Assembly: GCA_900550135.1 (NCBI GenBank)
Contig: URQO01000051.1
Coordinates: forward strand, 1 to 14,062
Direction: 5' to 3'
DNA: 14,062 nt
Origin: an uncultured Eubacterium sp.
Lineage (GTDB): Bacteria; Bacillota; Clostridia; Lachnospirales; Lachnospiraceae
Shown here in pieces: positions 6,343-12,992 of the stretch (the first letter of the stretch is position 1; each line of letters begins with the position of its first letter). Below the pieces are notes generated by a model that saw only the letters and a program-made list of their open reading frames with translations, was not told the origin of the DNA and did no database searches. A program made the position numbers and the translations under genes.

Positions 6343-6380
6343 AATTCATATATTTATAGTATGAATTGTTTAACTGTAAA
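6343..6380 (-). promoter_or_regulatory. promoter of the ECF gene with overlapping inverted repeat
   Basis: Minus-strand TTTACA (plus 6375-6380), a 16-base spacer, then TATAAA (plus 6353-6358); each hexamer matches 5 of 6 bases. An inverted repeat AATTCATA / TATGAATT (6343-6350 and 6360-6367) brackets the -10, a suitable place for a repressor. The rest of the 305-bp gap (6381-6560) is AT-rich, with no gene and no clear glpK terminator that I can see. Confidence 0.5.
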
Positions 6381-6560
6381 TCATTATATCAGTATATGGT
6401 ATTATTGATATAGCCAATTTATATAGTTTTTATAAGACCAGATTGCACATTCACCAGTATACAAAAAAGTTTTTATTTTTATCTTTTAAGTTTATGTGAT
6501 TTTTTTATACAAAATCAGTTATCTTTTTTATAAGAAAAATAATTTTTTATGAAGAAATTA

Positions 6561-8051
6561 TCAATCTTCACTATAAAGAATTGCGCACTTAACAGCCTTT
6601 TTCCAACCTGCCAGTTTTTCCTGTATCATTTCATCTGACATGGTTACATTAAATTCTTTATCTATGTGCATATTGTTTACAATATCTTCTTTGTCTTTCC
6701 AATATCCTGTGGCAAGTCCTGCCAGATATGCTGCTCCAAGACCTGTTGTTTCAATAACTGCCGGACGTTTTACAACCTTTCCTGTAATGTCAGCCTGAAA
6801 CTGCATAAGCAGATTGTTGGCACTGGCTCCACCGTCTACCTTTATGGAACTGATTTCTTCTCCCAAATCCTGCTCCATTGCTTTTAGCACATCGTATGTC
6901 TGGTATGCCAAAGATTCAAGAGTAGCCCTAACAAAATGCTCCCTGCTGGTACCTCTCGTAAGACCTACTACCATGCCTCTGGCATTTTGCTTCCAGTAAG
7001 GTGCGCCCATTCCTGTAAATGCCGGAACTATATACACACCATTTGTATCTTTTACTTTTGAAGCAATCTCTTCACTTTCCGGTGCGCTGTCCACCAGTTT
7101 CATCTGGTCACGAAGCCATTGAATGGCTGCTCCTGCCACAAACACACTGCCTTCTAATGCATATTCTACCTTGTCTGTTGATGCTGCAATTGTAGTGATT
7201 AGACCATTTTTTGACATAACCGGGCTATTTCCTGTATTCATCAGTAAGAAGCATCCTGTGCCATATGTATTTTTTACATCACCTTTGTTAAAACAACACT
7301 GTCCAAACAATGCCGCCTGCTGGTCTCCTGCCACACCACTAATTGGAATCTTCGCCCCTAGCAAATCTGTCTCTGTATAACCGAAAATTCCACTGGATGG
7401 CAAAACTGTTGGTAGCATTGACTTTGGAATATCCAAAATATCAAGTAACTCCTGATCCCATTTAAGTTCGTTAATATTGTAAATCATGGTTCGGCTAGCA
7501 TTGGTATAATCAGTTGCATGTATTACACCGCCACTTAATTTCCACATAAGCCAGGAATCAATTGTACCAAACAACAGTTGTCCCGCTTTTGCCTTTTCTT
7601 TTGCACCTTCCACATTTTCAAGAATCCATTTTATTTTCGTACCTGAAAAATATGTATCGGGAACAAGTCCTGTTTTCTCTCTGATTTTTTCTCTAAGGCC
7701 ACGTGATACCAAGTCATCTACAATCTCTGCCGTTCTTCTACACTGCCACACGATTGCATTATAAATAGGCTTTCCAGTATCCTTGTCCCACACTACCGTT
7801 GTTTCTCTTTGATTGGTAATGCCTATAGCTTCAATGTCTTTTCCATCAATTTTTTCCTGTGTCATAACCTCCTGCATAGTCAGAAGTTGTGTCAGCCATA
7901 TTTCCTCAGGGTTGTGTTCTACCCAGCCTGCCTCCTGAAATATCTGTTCAAATTCTTTGTTTGCCTGACATATAATCTTCCCGCTTTTGTCAAACAAAAT
8001 TGTACGGGAACTTGTAGTTCCCTGATCTAATGCCATTATGTATTTTCCCAT
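6561..8051 (-). CDS. glpK: glycerol kinase
   Basis: 496 residues, full length for the FGGY carbohydrate kinase family. It phosphorylates glycerol with ATP to sn-glycerol 3-phosphate in the cytosol. Visible motifs: N-terminal phosphate loop LDQGTTSSR (D9-R16), ITNQRET (79-85), substrate region around W102-R105, catalytic base in GVAGDQQAALFGQ (D243), GTGCFLLMNTG, and ATP-site VDGGASANN (405-413). In Bacillus and Enterococcus a histidine in YHFFG, just before this Asp motif, is phosphorylated by HPr to activate the enzyme; here the aligned segment is TDLLG with D229 in place of His. AGGAG lies 8 bases before the ATG. No glpF or glpD is nearby, so it is a single-gene unit. Confidence 0.97.
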   Translation of the reverse strand: MGKYIMALDQGTTSSRTILFDKSGKIICQANKEFEQIFQEAGWVEHNPEEIWLTQLLTMQEVMTQEKIDGKDIEAIGITNQRETTVVWDKDTGKPIYNAIVWQCRRTAEIVDDLVSRGLREKIREKTGLVPDTYFSGTKIKWILENVEGAKEKAKAGQLLFGTIDSWLMWKLSGGVIHATDYTNASRTMIYNINELKWDQELLDILDIPKSMLPTVLPSSGIFGYTETDLLGAKIPISGVAGDQQAALFGQCCFNKGDVKNTYGTGCFLLMNTGNSPVMSKNGLITTIAASTDKVEYALEGSVFVAGAAIQWLRDQMKLVDSAPESEEIASKVKDTNGVYIVPAFTGMGAPYWKQNARGMVVGLTRGTSREHFVRATLESLAYQTYDVLKAMEQDLGEEISSIKVDGGASANNLLMQFQADITGKVVKRPAVIETTGLGAAYLAGLATGYWKDKEDIVNNMHIDKEFNVTMSDEMIQEKLAGWKKAVKCAILYSED

Positions 8052-8144
8052 TTCCTTCTCCTTTGTAATTTTATACTATAAAACTATTTCATATTCACTT
8101 TATTTTGCCATACTAAATTTTAAAGCCTAATGCTTCTATACAAA

Positions 8145-8173
8145 ATTCTAATCCGTTCTTTCATCGTGGACAA
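8145..8173 (-). promoter_or_regulatory. candidate glpK promoter, proximal
   Basis: Minus-strand TTGTCC (plus 8168-8173), a 17-base spacer, then TAGAAT (plus 8145-8150). It lies about 95 bp before the glpK ATG. The -10 matches 5 of 6 bases, the -35 matches 4. Confidence 0.45.
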
Positions 8174-8190
8174 ACAAAATCTATACGCTA

Positions 8191-8268
8191 TTTTCCACTA
8201 TATCTACTTCAAAATCTATTATCTATTTTAACTTTTTTATCTGTCAGACGCAACAAAATAGTGGAAAA
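8191..8268 (-). promoter_or_regulatory. candidate distal glpK promoter between inverted repeats
   Basis: Minus-strand CTGACA (plus 8242-8247), 18 bases, then GATAAT (plus 8218-8223). On both sides lie perfect 11-bp inverted copies of TTTTCCACTAT (8191-8201) and ATAGTGGAAAA (8258-8268). The layout suggests paired operators, or a large hairpin in a transcript from further upstream. Both readings are inference. Confidence 0.35.
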
Positions 8269-8323
8269 ATGTACACCTTACAAATATCTTTATATCACTT
8301 ACAAAAACTTATCAATATCTATT

Positions 8324-8493
8324 TTGGCTATAAAAAAATTTGCACCAATGGACATAATTAATAGAAAGTGCTCTAACGCGGTCGGTCCATTAAGGTAGCG
8401 TAGCTAGCTTGATAGGACCGCTACCAGCGTTTGGCAGCGGGAGCGCGCTTTCGTTAATATGTCCATTGGCGCAAATTGTTAAAGTATAGCCAA
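8324..8493 (-). repeat. GC-rich imperfect palindrome, candidate structured RNA or MITE
   Basis: Nested inverted repeats run inward: TTGGCTATA (8324-8332) with TATAGCCAA (8485-8493); a 19-bp arm at 8338-8356 with 8458-8476 (one mismatch, a G-U pair in minus RNA); GAAAG with CTTTC; and inner helices AACGC/GCGTT and GGTAGCG/CGCTACC that compete with GGTCC/GGACC. The central 80 bases (8371-8450) hold 47 G/C (59%) in an AT-rich gap. No reading frame is apparent. On the minus strand the long stem is followed by seven T (plus 8332-8338 complement), as in an intrinsic terminator, so an RNA read on that strand would end there. It lies just past spoIIQ and ahead of glpK. It does not match a family I can name. 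Confidence 0.6.
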
Positions 8494-8510
8494 TTTATGC
8501 CACTATTTTG

Positions 8511-9293
8511 TTAGTCTTCGTAGTCTATAAAGTTAAGTGGATCAATAGGTTTGCCGTCCTTTGCAATTGCAAAGTAAACGTTGTCACCTTCTTTTGTATA
8601 ATATCTTGTTGGTTCATTTACATAGGCAATAATCTGTCCTGCCTCTACAAAATCCCCTGCTGCCACTTCCGGATTTACAATCTGTCCGTAAGTTGCAATA
8701 TATCCGTTTCCAATAGCCTGATTAATGCATATTCCAAGTTCATCATCCTCACTTAATGTAGTGATTACCCCATCAGCCGCTGCTTTTATTGCCGTGCCCT
8801 TCTGACTTTGGATAACAAGCCCCGGATTGGTTCTGTATTGATCCAATGTTGAATAGTAAACTGTGCTGTCCATGTCATAAGGCATAATAATGCTACCCTG
8901 AACCGGCCATAAAAGCTGGCTGTTTTTATTAAATTTTAATGCTTTAATCTGAGCTGCTGCCTCTGATGACAAACCATACATATAGTCATCACCTTTGGCA
9001 TTTGACTCTGTGTTTGCCTCAACCACCTGGTTGTTTGCTCCTACCACTTCTGTTTCCCCTGTTTCGCTTCCTTTGTATTCCTGATCATCAGCAACCCTAT
9101 CCATAGGAGTTGTTTCTTCTACTTTATCCTGTGCTGCTGCAATATTTTCTGCTGTCGTTGCAGTGTCATTGTCTGCCTCCTTTAAATTAACCACATTTTC
9201 CTGCCCCTTTTGCCCAATATAATATGTTCCTGCGGCAACGGCAGTTAATGCTACTACGCAAACAATCACTGCTGCTATAAATTTCTTATCCAT
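8511..9293 (-). CDS. spoIIQ: SpoIIQ-like protein with degenerate LytM (M23) domain
   Basis: 260 residues. One N-terminal membrane helix (about 5-25), an acidic Thr/Glu-rich linker, then a LytM/peptidase M23 fold (127-256). In SpoIIQ the forespore membrane protein reaches across the intermembrane space to SpoIIIAH in the engulfing mother cell. The M23 fold markers GTAIKAAADGVI and AAGDFVEAGQIIAYV are present, but the metal ligands are not: NPGLVIQ replaces the usual HxGxD region, and VYFAI replaces the HxH strand. It should therefore be a structural, not catalytic, domain. The frame extends to a GTG at 9302 inside the GAGGTG ribosome binding site; the ATG at 9293 is preferred. spoIID directly upstream and a forespore-type promoter support the name. 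Confidence 0.85.
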   Translation of the reverse strand: MDKKFIAAVIVCVVALTAVAAGTYYIGQKGQENVVNLKEADNDTATTAENIAAAQDKVEETTPMDRVADDQEYKGSETGETEVVGANNQVVEANTESNAKGDDYMYGLSSEAAAQIKALKFNKNSQLLWPVQGSIIMPYDMDSTVYYSTLDQYRTNPGLVIQSQKGTAIKAAADGVITTLSEDDELGICINQAIGNGYIATYGQIVNPEVAAGDFVEAGQIIAYVNEPTRYYTKEGDNVYFAIAKDGKPIDPLNFIDYED

Positions 9294-9310
9294 ACTTATC
9301 ACCTCATTGA

Positions 9311-9340
9311 TAGTATGACCACAAGATTACAGATTTATAC
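9311..9340 (-). promoter_or_regulatory. forespore (sigma-F/sigma-G) promoter of spoIIQ
   Basis: On the minus strand GTATA (plus 9336-9340) is followed after 18 bases by CATACTA (plus 9311-9317), which fits the sigma-G pattern GHATR-18-CATnHTA. Read for sigma-F, GTATA-15-GGTCATACTA fits 8 of 10 -10 positions. spoIIQ of B. subtilis is transcribed in the forespore. The -10 is close to the ribosome binding site, leaving a very short leader. Confidence 0.6.
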
Positions 9341-9462
9341 ACTTTATAAAAATTTTTCTTTTTTGCCAATCAACTTTCTAGTGCCGTTCTACAATATAAT
9401 AATGGTAATTTTAATCTGGTATCTGTTTTTTGCCCTGATAATCTGCTATATCAGTTTCATAT

Positions 9463-10485
9463 CTAGTAATCTACGATACTGCATTGGTAAAACGTTTTTA
9501 GAATTTCATGCCAGTCTTTTCCGTTTTCAGCCATTTTCTTTGCGTATGATAAACTCATTCCAAAACCATGTCCCTGACCTTTGGTTGTAATCCTCAAACC
9601 TTTTTCATATTTATCAATGTCAATACATAAAGAATTCAAACCAAAGGCTTTTCTAAACATATCTCCACTGATTTTTGTATCACCGATTTTTATGGTAATT
9701 AAATATCCCATTTTATCTTTATTGGTGGTATCCATTATATTAAGCAACTGGTCTATATCTTGTTCTTTTTCATTAAACTGTTCTTTTTTATTTTCATATA
9801 CTATAATTCCATACTTTTCAAGTTTCTTTAAAAACTCATTTATGGAATAATACTTTATTCCCAGATAGCCGCTTTCACTAATATCGCTTTCGCATTTTAC
9901 ACTTTTTAGGTAACTATAGTCTTCCCCCAGATTTTTATTTCCATCCCTTGTATTTCCATTGCTTGTTTGATGAAACAAAGGAAGTACAATTTTTCCTTTG
10001 TATTTAAGCACTTTTCCTCTTGTTTTTGAAACTATGTCCGACAGCCTGCTCATTTGATTTTCATACACACTTTCTGAGCCCATTCCTGTTAAGTTGTAAA
10101 AAAAACCCTTGGCTGTTCCTGCATCTTTTAATCTATACTCCTCAAACCAACGTTTCTTCAACTGATTTTTGGTGCAAAAGGGCAGTCCTAATTCCACTGC
10201 ACCGATGCTGTTACTGTTTCCCATTTTCTGATAAATATATGTGCGAACAACCGTAGCCTGTGCCTTTAACAATTCCTTTGGACTACTTTCATCCATCTGT
10301 GCCATCAATACATACGGAATAAATTTCTCTACATCAATAGTTTCCTTTGACCTTTTGTTTTCAATAATTACATTTTTACCGCTAACATATTCCGGTGTTT
10401 TTTTCCCTTTTGATATATTAAATAAAATTGTTACCACAATAGGCACAATGATAATGGTTATTATAAGATTTCTTCTTTTTTTCAT
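9463..10485 (-). CDS. spoIID: stage II sporulation protein D
   Basis: 340 residues. An N-terminal membrane helix (about 7-24) is followed by the SpoIID/LytB fold. The family core is clear: YVLMAQMDESSPKELLKAQA then TVVRTYIYQK, PLFHQTSNGNTRDGNKNLGE, YLKSVKCESD, and the C-terminal GQGHGFGMSLSYAKKMA. SpoIID is a lytic transglycosylase of the mother cell that thins septal peptidoglycan during engulfment, working with SpoIIM and SpoIIP. The Glu in the usual AEMP segment (E88 in Bacillus) is Gln here (AQMD), so its activity is uncertain. A TTG at 10491 opens the longest frame, but AGAGG is placed 7 bases before the ATG at 10485. Confidence 0.93.
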   Translation of the reverse strand: MKKRRNLIITIIIVPIVVTILFNISKGKKTPEYVSGKNVIIENKRSKETIDVEKFIPYVLMAQMDESSPKELLKAQATVVRTYIYQKMGNSNSIGAVELGLPFCTKNQLKKRWFEEYRLKDAGTAKGFFYNLTGMGSESVYENQMSRLSDIVSKTRGKVLKYKGKIVLPLFHQTSNGNTRDGNKNLGEDYSYLKSVKCESDISESGYLGIKYYSINEFLKKLEKYGIIVYENKKEQFNEKEQDIDQLLNIMDTTNKDKMGYLITIKIGDTKISGDMFRKAFGLNSLCIDIDKYEKGLRITTKGQGHGFGMSLSYAKKMAENGKDWHEILKTFYQCSIVDY

Positions 10486-10503
10486 GCTCAATCCTCTTAG
10501 TAA

Positions 10504-10532
10504 AATATATGATTCATATGGGGAAGATATGT
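10504..10532 (-). promoter_or_regulatory. sigma-E (mother-cell) promoter of spoIID
   Basis: On the minus strand ACATATC (plus 10526-10532), a 14-base spacer, then CATATATT (plus 10504-10511). The sigma-E consensus is roughly HATA-14-CATACAnT; the -10 matches 7 of 8. spoIID is a classic sigma-E gene. The start codon is about 18 bases past the -10, so the leader is very short. Confidence 0.55.
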
Positions 10533-10951
10533 TCTGAGGTGGCTCAAAAAAATTAAATCTTTATATCTAACTTTTCAGGATTGTTTTATCCCACATAACT
10601 GCTTCGTTTTTTTAATCTTTGTACTTTCTTTTTGTTTTATGGCAAAAAAATTGCCACCCTACTATAAATAGTAGAATGACAATTATAAACTGTACATCAA
10701 ATATTAACTGACGCCCTTGCCTTTTAATATTCACTTGTAGCAGTGTAGGTTCTAAATTGTTATGTCCGTTCCTCTTTTGTTATTAATATTATAACACAAT
10801 AGCCGGTTAATTTTCTTACTAATATCGTTAAAAATCTTATGACCTAGATTAATTATAATCTGTTTAAATATTGAAAAATTTATTTTATTAATAATAGTAA
10901 ACCTTTACATTATTGTTTTATTAACAGTAACTGGTTTTATATTTAATTATA
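10533..10951. other. intergenic stretch with hairpins and no certain gene
   Basis: About 420 bp, mostly AT. It holds a short GGCAA/TTGCC repeat (10641-10655), a perfect inverted repeat CTACTAT-AA-ATAGTAG (10659-10674) and a hairpin AATAAT(A)GTAAA-CC-TTTACATTATT (10890-10914), which lies past the zinc-ribbon gene and may be a weak terminator. A TATAAT occurs on the minus strand near plus 10788, without a good -35. The only coding candidate is the frame listed next. Confidence 0.4.
10612..10734 (-). CDS. possible 40-aa single-helix membrane peptide (or remnant)
   Basis: A GTG-started frame reads VNIKRQGRQLIFDVQFIIVI, then LLFIVGW and a basic tail ending CHKTKRKYKD. It would be one membrane helix with basic ends. 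No ribosome binding site stands at usual distance, and the frame stays open for 15 more codons upstream (to 10779, reading QKRNGHNNLEPTLLQ) without an ATG. That favours a decayed fragment of a longer gene over an intact one. Confidence 0.25.
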   Translation of the reverse strand: MNIKRQGRQLIFDVQFIIVILLFIVGWQFFCHKTKRKYKD

Positions 10952-12061
10952 TTAACTATAATCAATTTGCTCCACATACCCGTTGTTGTCATAATAAATC
11001 TTAACGTTGTCAAAAGTTTCCTGATTTTGAAATGTTTGTGTATAGTCTGATTTATCTACAATCCAATAATCTGACAATTTTTGTTCCACTTCTGATTTCT
11101 TGATTTTGCTACTAATTCCCCTGTATCCTACGTTTAGATTGTCAGGTAGCCAATCATAAAAAACTTTAATGTTTATTACTGTTGGCTGATTATTTGTTGG
11201 GTCATTGACCGTCCTTACATAAACACTTTTTTCAAATTGATACTCTGTAAAACTTGCACCAACTTCCTTTTTAGTCAGTTGTCCAAACTTTCCCTTTATC
11301 TCTTCAAAAACTTTTCCGGTCATCCCTTTTATGTCACGTTGCTTTTTTTCGTCTATTTTATTTTTCAGATAAAAATCCGTGTCCATTACCATATCCCAAT
11401 TGGTAGCACTTTCAGGATTGTTTACTTTTACGGTGGCATGAATCTTGTTATCCTTAAGGGTAATCACACCCTGCCCTGCATTTCCATAACCATCATCATC
11501 GTAACTAAAACTTGCCTGATTATTAATTAGCTTTGCCTGAATAAAATCTACTGTTGCCACCTTGCTATAATTTTTTGCCATTTTCCCAATACAAAATGTA
11601 ATGGTATCACCCTGTACTTTGCAGATTTCAATTTTTTCGCCACCTTGTTTTTCTATATTCATAACATAAATACTATACCAGGTACCAAGATAGTTTGAAT
11701 ATTCTTCTGGGTTATCTTTGGTTGCAGAACTGTTTGTTGTATTAGTTTCATCTGCTTTTGTGGTGTTGTTTTTTTCTTTATTTGTTTGCGTGCTGTTTAT
11801 TTTTGTACTATTTGCTATGTTGTTTATTTTTGCAGCGTTGTCTTTAAAAATTATAAATTTTAATGTAAGTAATGCGGCTACAGCAACTATTACCAATACA
11901 ATTATTGTAAGTATTACTGCAAATAAACGCTTTCTTTTTCTGTCACTTTTTGCAATATGAACTGTTCCCTTTTCCTGTATTAATTTTGTCATACAATAGG
12001 GGCAAAATCTTGCCTCAACGGGAAGGTCCTTTTTGCAATTTGGACATTGTTTTAATTCCAT
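10952..12061 (-). CDS. zinc-ribbon membrane protein with extracellular beta-rich domain
   Basis: 369 residues. A cytoplasmic zinc ribbon (C6-x2-C9, C20-x2-C23) is followed by a membrane helix (45-72), an Asn/Thr-rich linker (about 78-117), a domain (about 122-236) with FSYDDDGYGNAGQGVITLKD at its centre, and a C-terminal part (240-369) with repeated YDW/YYDNNGY beta-type segments. The middle domain recurs in the two genes upstream. Proteins combining a zinc ribbon with one helix and an extracellular domain are common in Clostridia, mostly uncharacterised. The frame extends to a TTG at 12079, but GGAG lies 5 bases before the ATG at 12061. About 145 bp separate it from the preceding gene, so it may have its own promoter. 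Confidence 0.8.
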   Translation of the reverse strand: MELKQCPNCKKDLPVEARFCPYCMTKLIQEKGTVHIAKSDRKRKRLFAVILTIIVLVIVAVAALLTLKFIIFKDNAAKINNIANSTKINSTQTNKEKNNTTKADETNTTNSSATKDNPEEYSNYLGTWYSIYVMNIEKQGGEKIEICKVQGDTITFCIGKMAKNYSKVATVDFIQAKLINNQASFSYDDDGYGNAGQGVITLKDNKIHATVKVNNPESATNWDMVMDTDFYLKNKIDEKKQRDIKGMTGKVFEEIKGKFGQLTKKEVGASFTEYQFEKSVYVRTVNDPTNNQPTVINIKVFYDWLPDNLNVGYRGISSKIKKSEVEQKLSDYWIVDKSDYTQTFQNQETFDNVKIYYDNNGYVEQIDYS

Positions 12062-12144
12062 AATTTCTCCAATTTCCAATACTACTATTGGATATTCATA
12101 TAATTTTAAATTTGCTTTTTATGAATGTGTCTTTTTAACTATAC

Positions 12145-12226
12145 CTATATATGAAAGCAAAGTCGGATTCACTTACTTTCCTATGTATAAGTCAAGTTGA
12201 ATCATCTAATTTTCTATATATGAAAG
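12145..12226 (-). repeat. short duplicated 3' tail of the 198-aa gene
   Basis: The 13 bases CTATATATGAAAG occur at 12145-12157 and 12214-12226. On the minus strand the copies extend to AATCC-ACTTT-CATATATAG (inside the last codons of the 198-aa gene) and AATCC-G-ACTTTGCTTT-CATATATAG downstream of its stop. The downstream copy reads ESDFAFIYRYS in one frame, resembling the TDFYL end of the related domain in the zinc-ribbon gene. Confidence 0.45.
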
Positions 12227-12802
12227 TGGATTGCTTCCTGCTACATTCCACATAGCCTGACTATTTTGACCTGCAATCGATATGTTAACCTGAAGGGTTT
12301 TATTTTTGTTTATGTAAAGCATGCCTGTTCCACGGTTTTCCCATCCGTCATCATCAAAGCTAAACTCTGCCCTGCCTTTTTCATCAAATGTAGCATTTGA
12401 CACTTTCACTCTTGCTATGCGATTGCTTGGTGCTGCTGAAATACTCAAATATTCAAAAGAAACCTTTCTTCCTTTTATTGATATGATATTCAAAATATTT
12501 CCACCATCGGCATATACAGAATCCTCACTTTGATTGTCGCTGGTATGCTTTCCAACTTTTATTGAAGACACATCAACTTTCTGTTCTTTTGTGGTCTGGG
12601 CTAATGTAGTTTCTTCTGTTGTTGTTTCCTGATTCTTTGTCTCAATGGTCGTAGTTTTCGAAACGTCATCGTTATATCTTATTTTTTTACCATTATTAAA
12701 TCCCACAATATAACCAACTACGGCAGCAAGCAAAACTGCTGCTATAACAGCCATAATAATCAATATTGTGATAAGTACCTTGTTACTTTTGTTGTGGTTC
12801 AT
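12206..12802 (-). CDS. membrane-anchored protein, Thr-rich linker, DDDG beta domain
   Basis: 198 residues. A membrane helix (9-34) starts the protein, followed by a Thr/Glu-rich linker (48-75) with the repeat TTTEETT, then a domain (about 85-193) with FSFDDDGWENRGTGMLYINK (147-166). This matches FSYDDDGYGNAGQGVITLKD in the zinc-ribbon protein, and both have an NW or MW a few strands later (S-Q-A-M-W versus S-A-T-N-W). Orientation places the domain outside. AGGAGG precedes the ATG by 6 bases. The gene is separated from the coiled-coil gene by about 190 bp. A TATAAT occurs on the minus strand at plus 12874-12879 but without a convincing -35. Confidence 0.8.
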   Translation of the reverse strand: MNHNKSNKVLITILIIMAVIAAVLLAAVVGYIVGFNNGKKIRYNDDVSKTTTIETKNQETTTEETTLAQTTKEQKVDVSSIKVGKHTSDNQSEDSVYADGGNILNIISIKGRKVSFEYLSISAAPSNRIARVKVSNATFDEKGRAEFSFDDDGWENRGTGMLYINKNKTLQVNISIAGQNSQAMWNVAGSNPLSYIEN

Positions 12803-12945
12803 ACTTTTCCTCCTTTGTGTCTCTTTTTATTATTTCTGTTTTACTTTGATTTCCGATCCGACAATTCTTTTTTATTATAACATTCATTTTGGGTGGAATG
12901 AAGTGGTAAGAAAAAAAATATGGTTTTAAGCTATAAAACAAATTT

Positions 12946-12975
12946 CCCTCCCTGCGGACTATTCCACAAAGAGGG
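12946..12975 (-). terminator. terminator-like hairpin behind the coiled-coil gene
   Basis: In the minus transcript CCCTCTTTGTGG pairs with CCGCAGGGAGGG around a 6-base loop (12 bp, three G-U pairs). The following bases, AAATTTGTTTTATAG, are only partly U-rich. It lies 17 bp past the stop at 12993. Confidence 0.6.
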
Positions 12976-12992
12976 TGTACCAATTTTGTTGA

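Noticed and set aside
8358..8458. cre-like (CcpA) boxes near GAAAGTGCTC and GCGCTTTC
   Set aside because: The likeness comes from the arms of the palindrome; the conserved TGnAA start and TTnCA end of a cre site are missing.
8324..8493. tRNA or known riboswitch
   Set aside because: No cloverleaf, no CCA end or T-loop GTTCRA, and no recognised riboswitch core. 6S RNA was considered for the long hairpin, but nothing specific to it is visible.
10641..10680. T-box-like AGGGTGGCAA on the minus strand
   Set aside because: The antiterminator consensus is AGGGTGGNACCGCG; only the first seven bases fit, there is no specifier stem, and the downstream gene is spoIID, not a tRNA- or amino-acid-related gene.
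12783..12983. 66-aa minus-strand frame
   Set aside because: It overlaps the start of the 198-aa gene, has no ribosome binding site, and covers the likely promoter region and a low-complexity A-run; it reads as intergenic sequence by chance.
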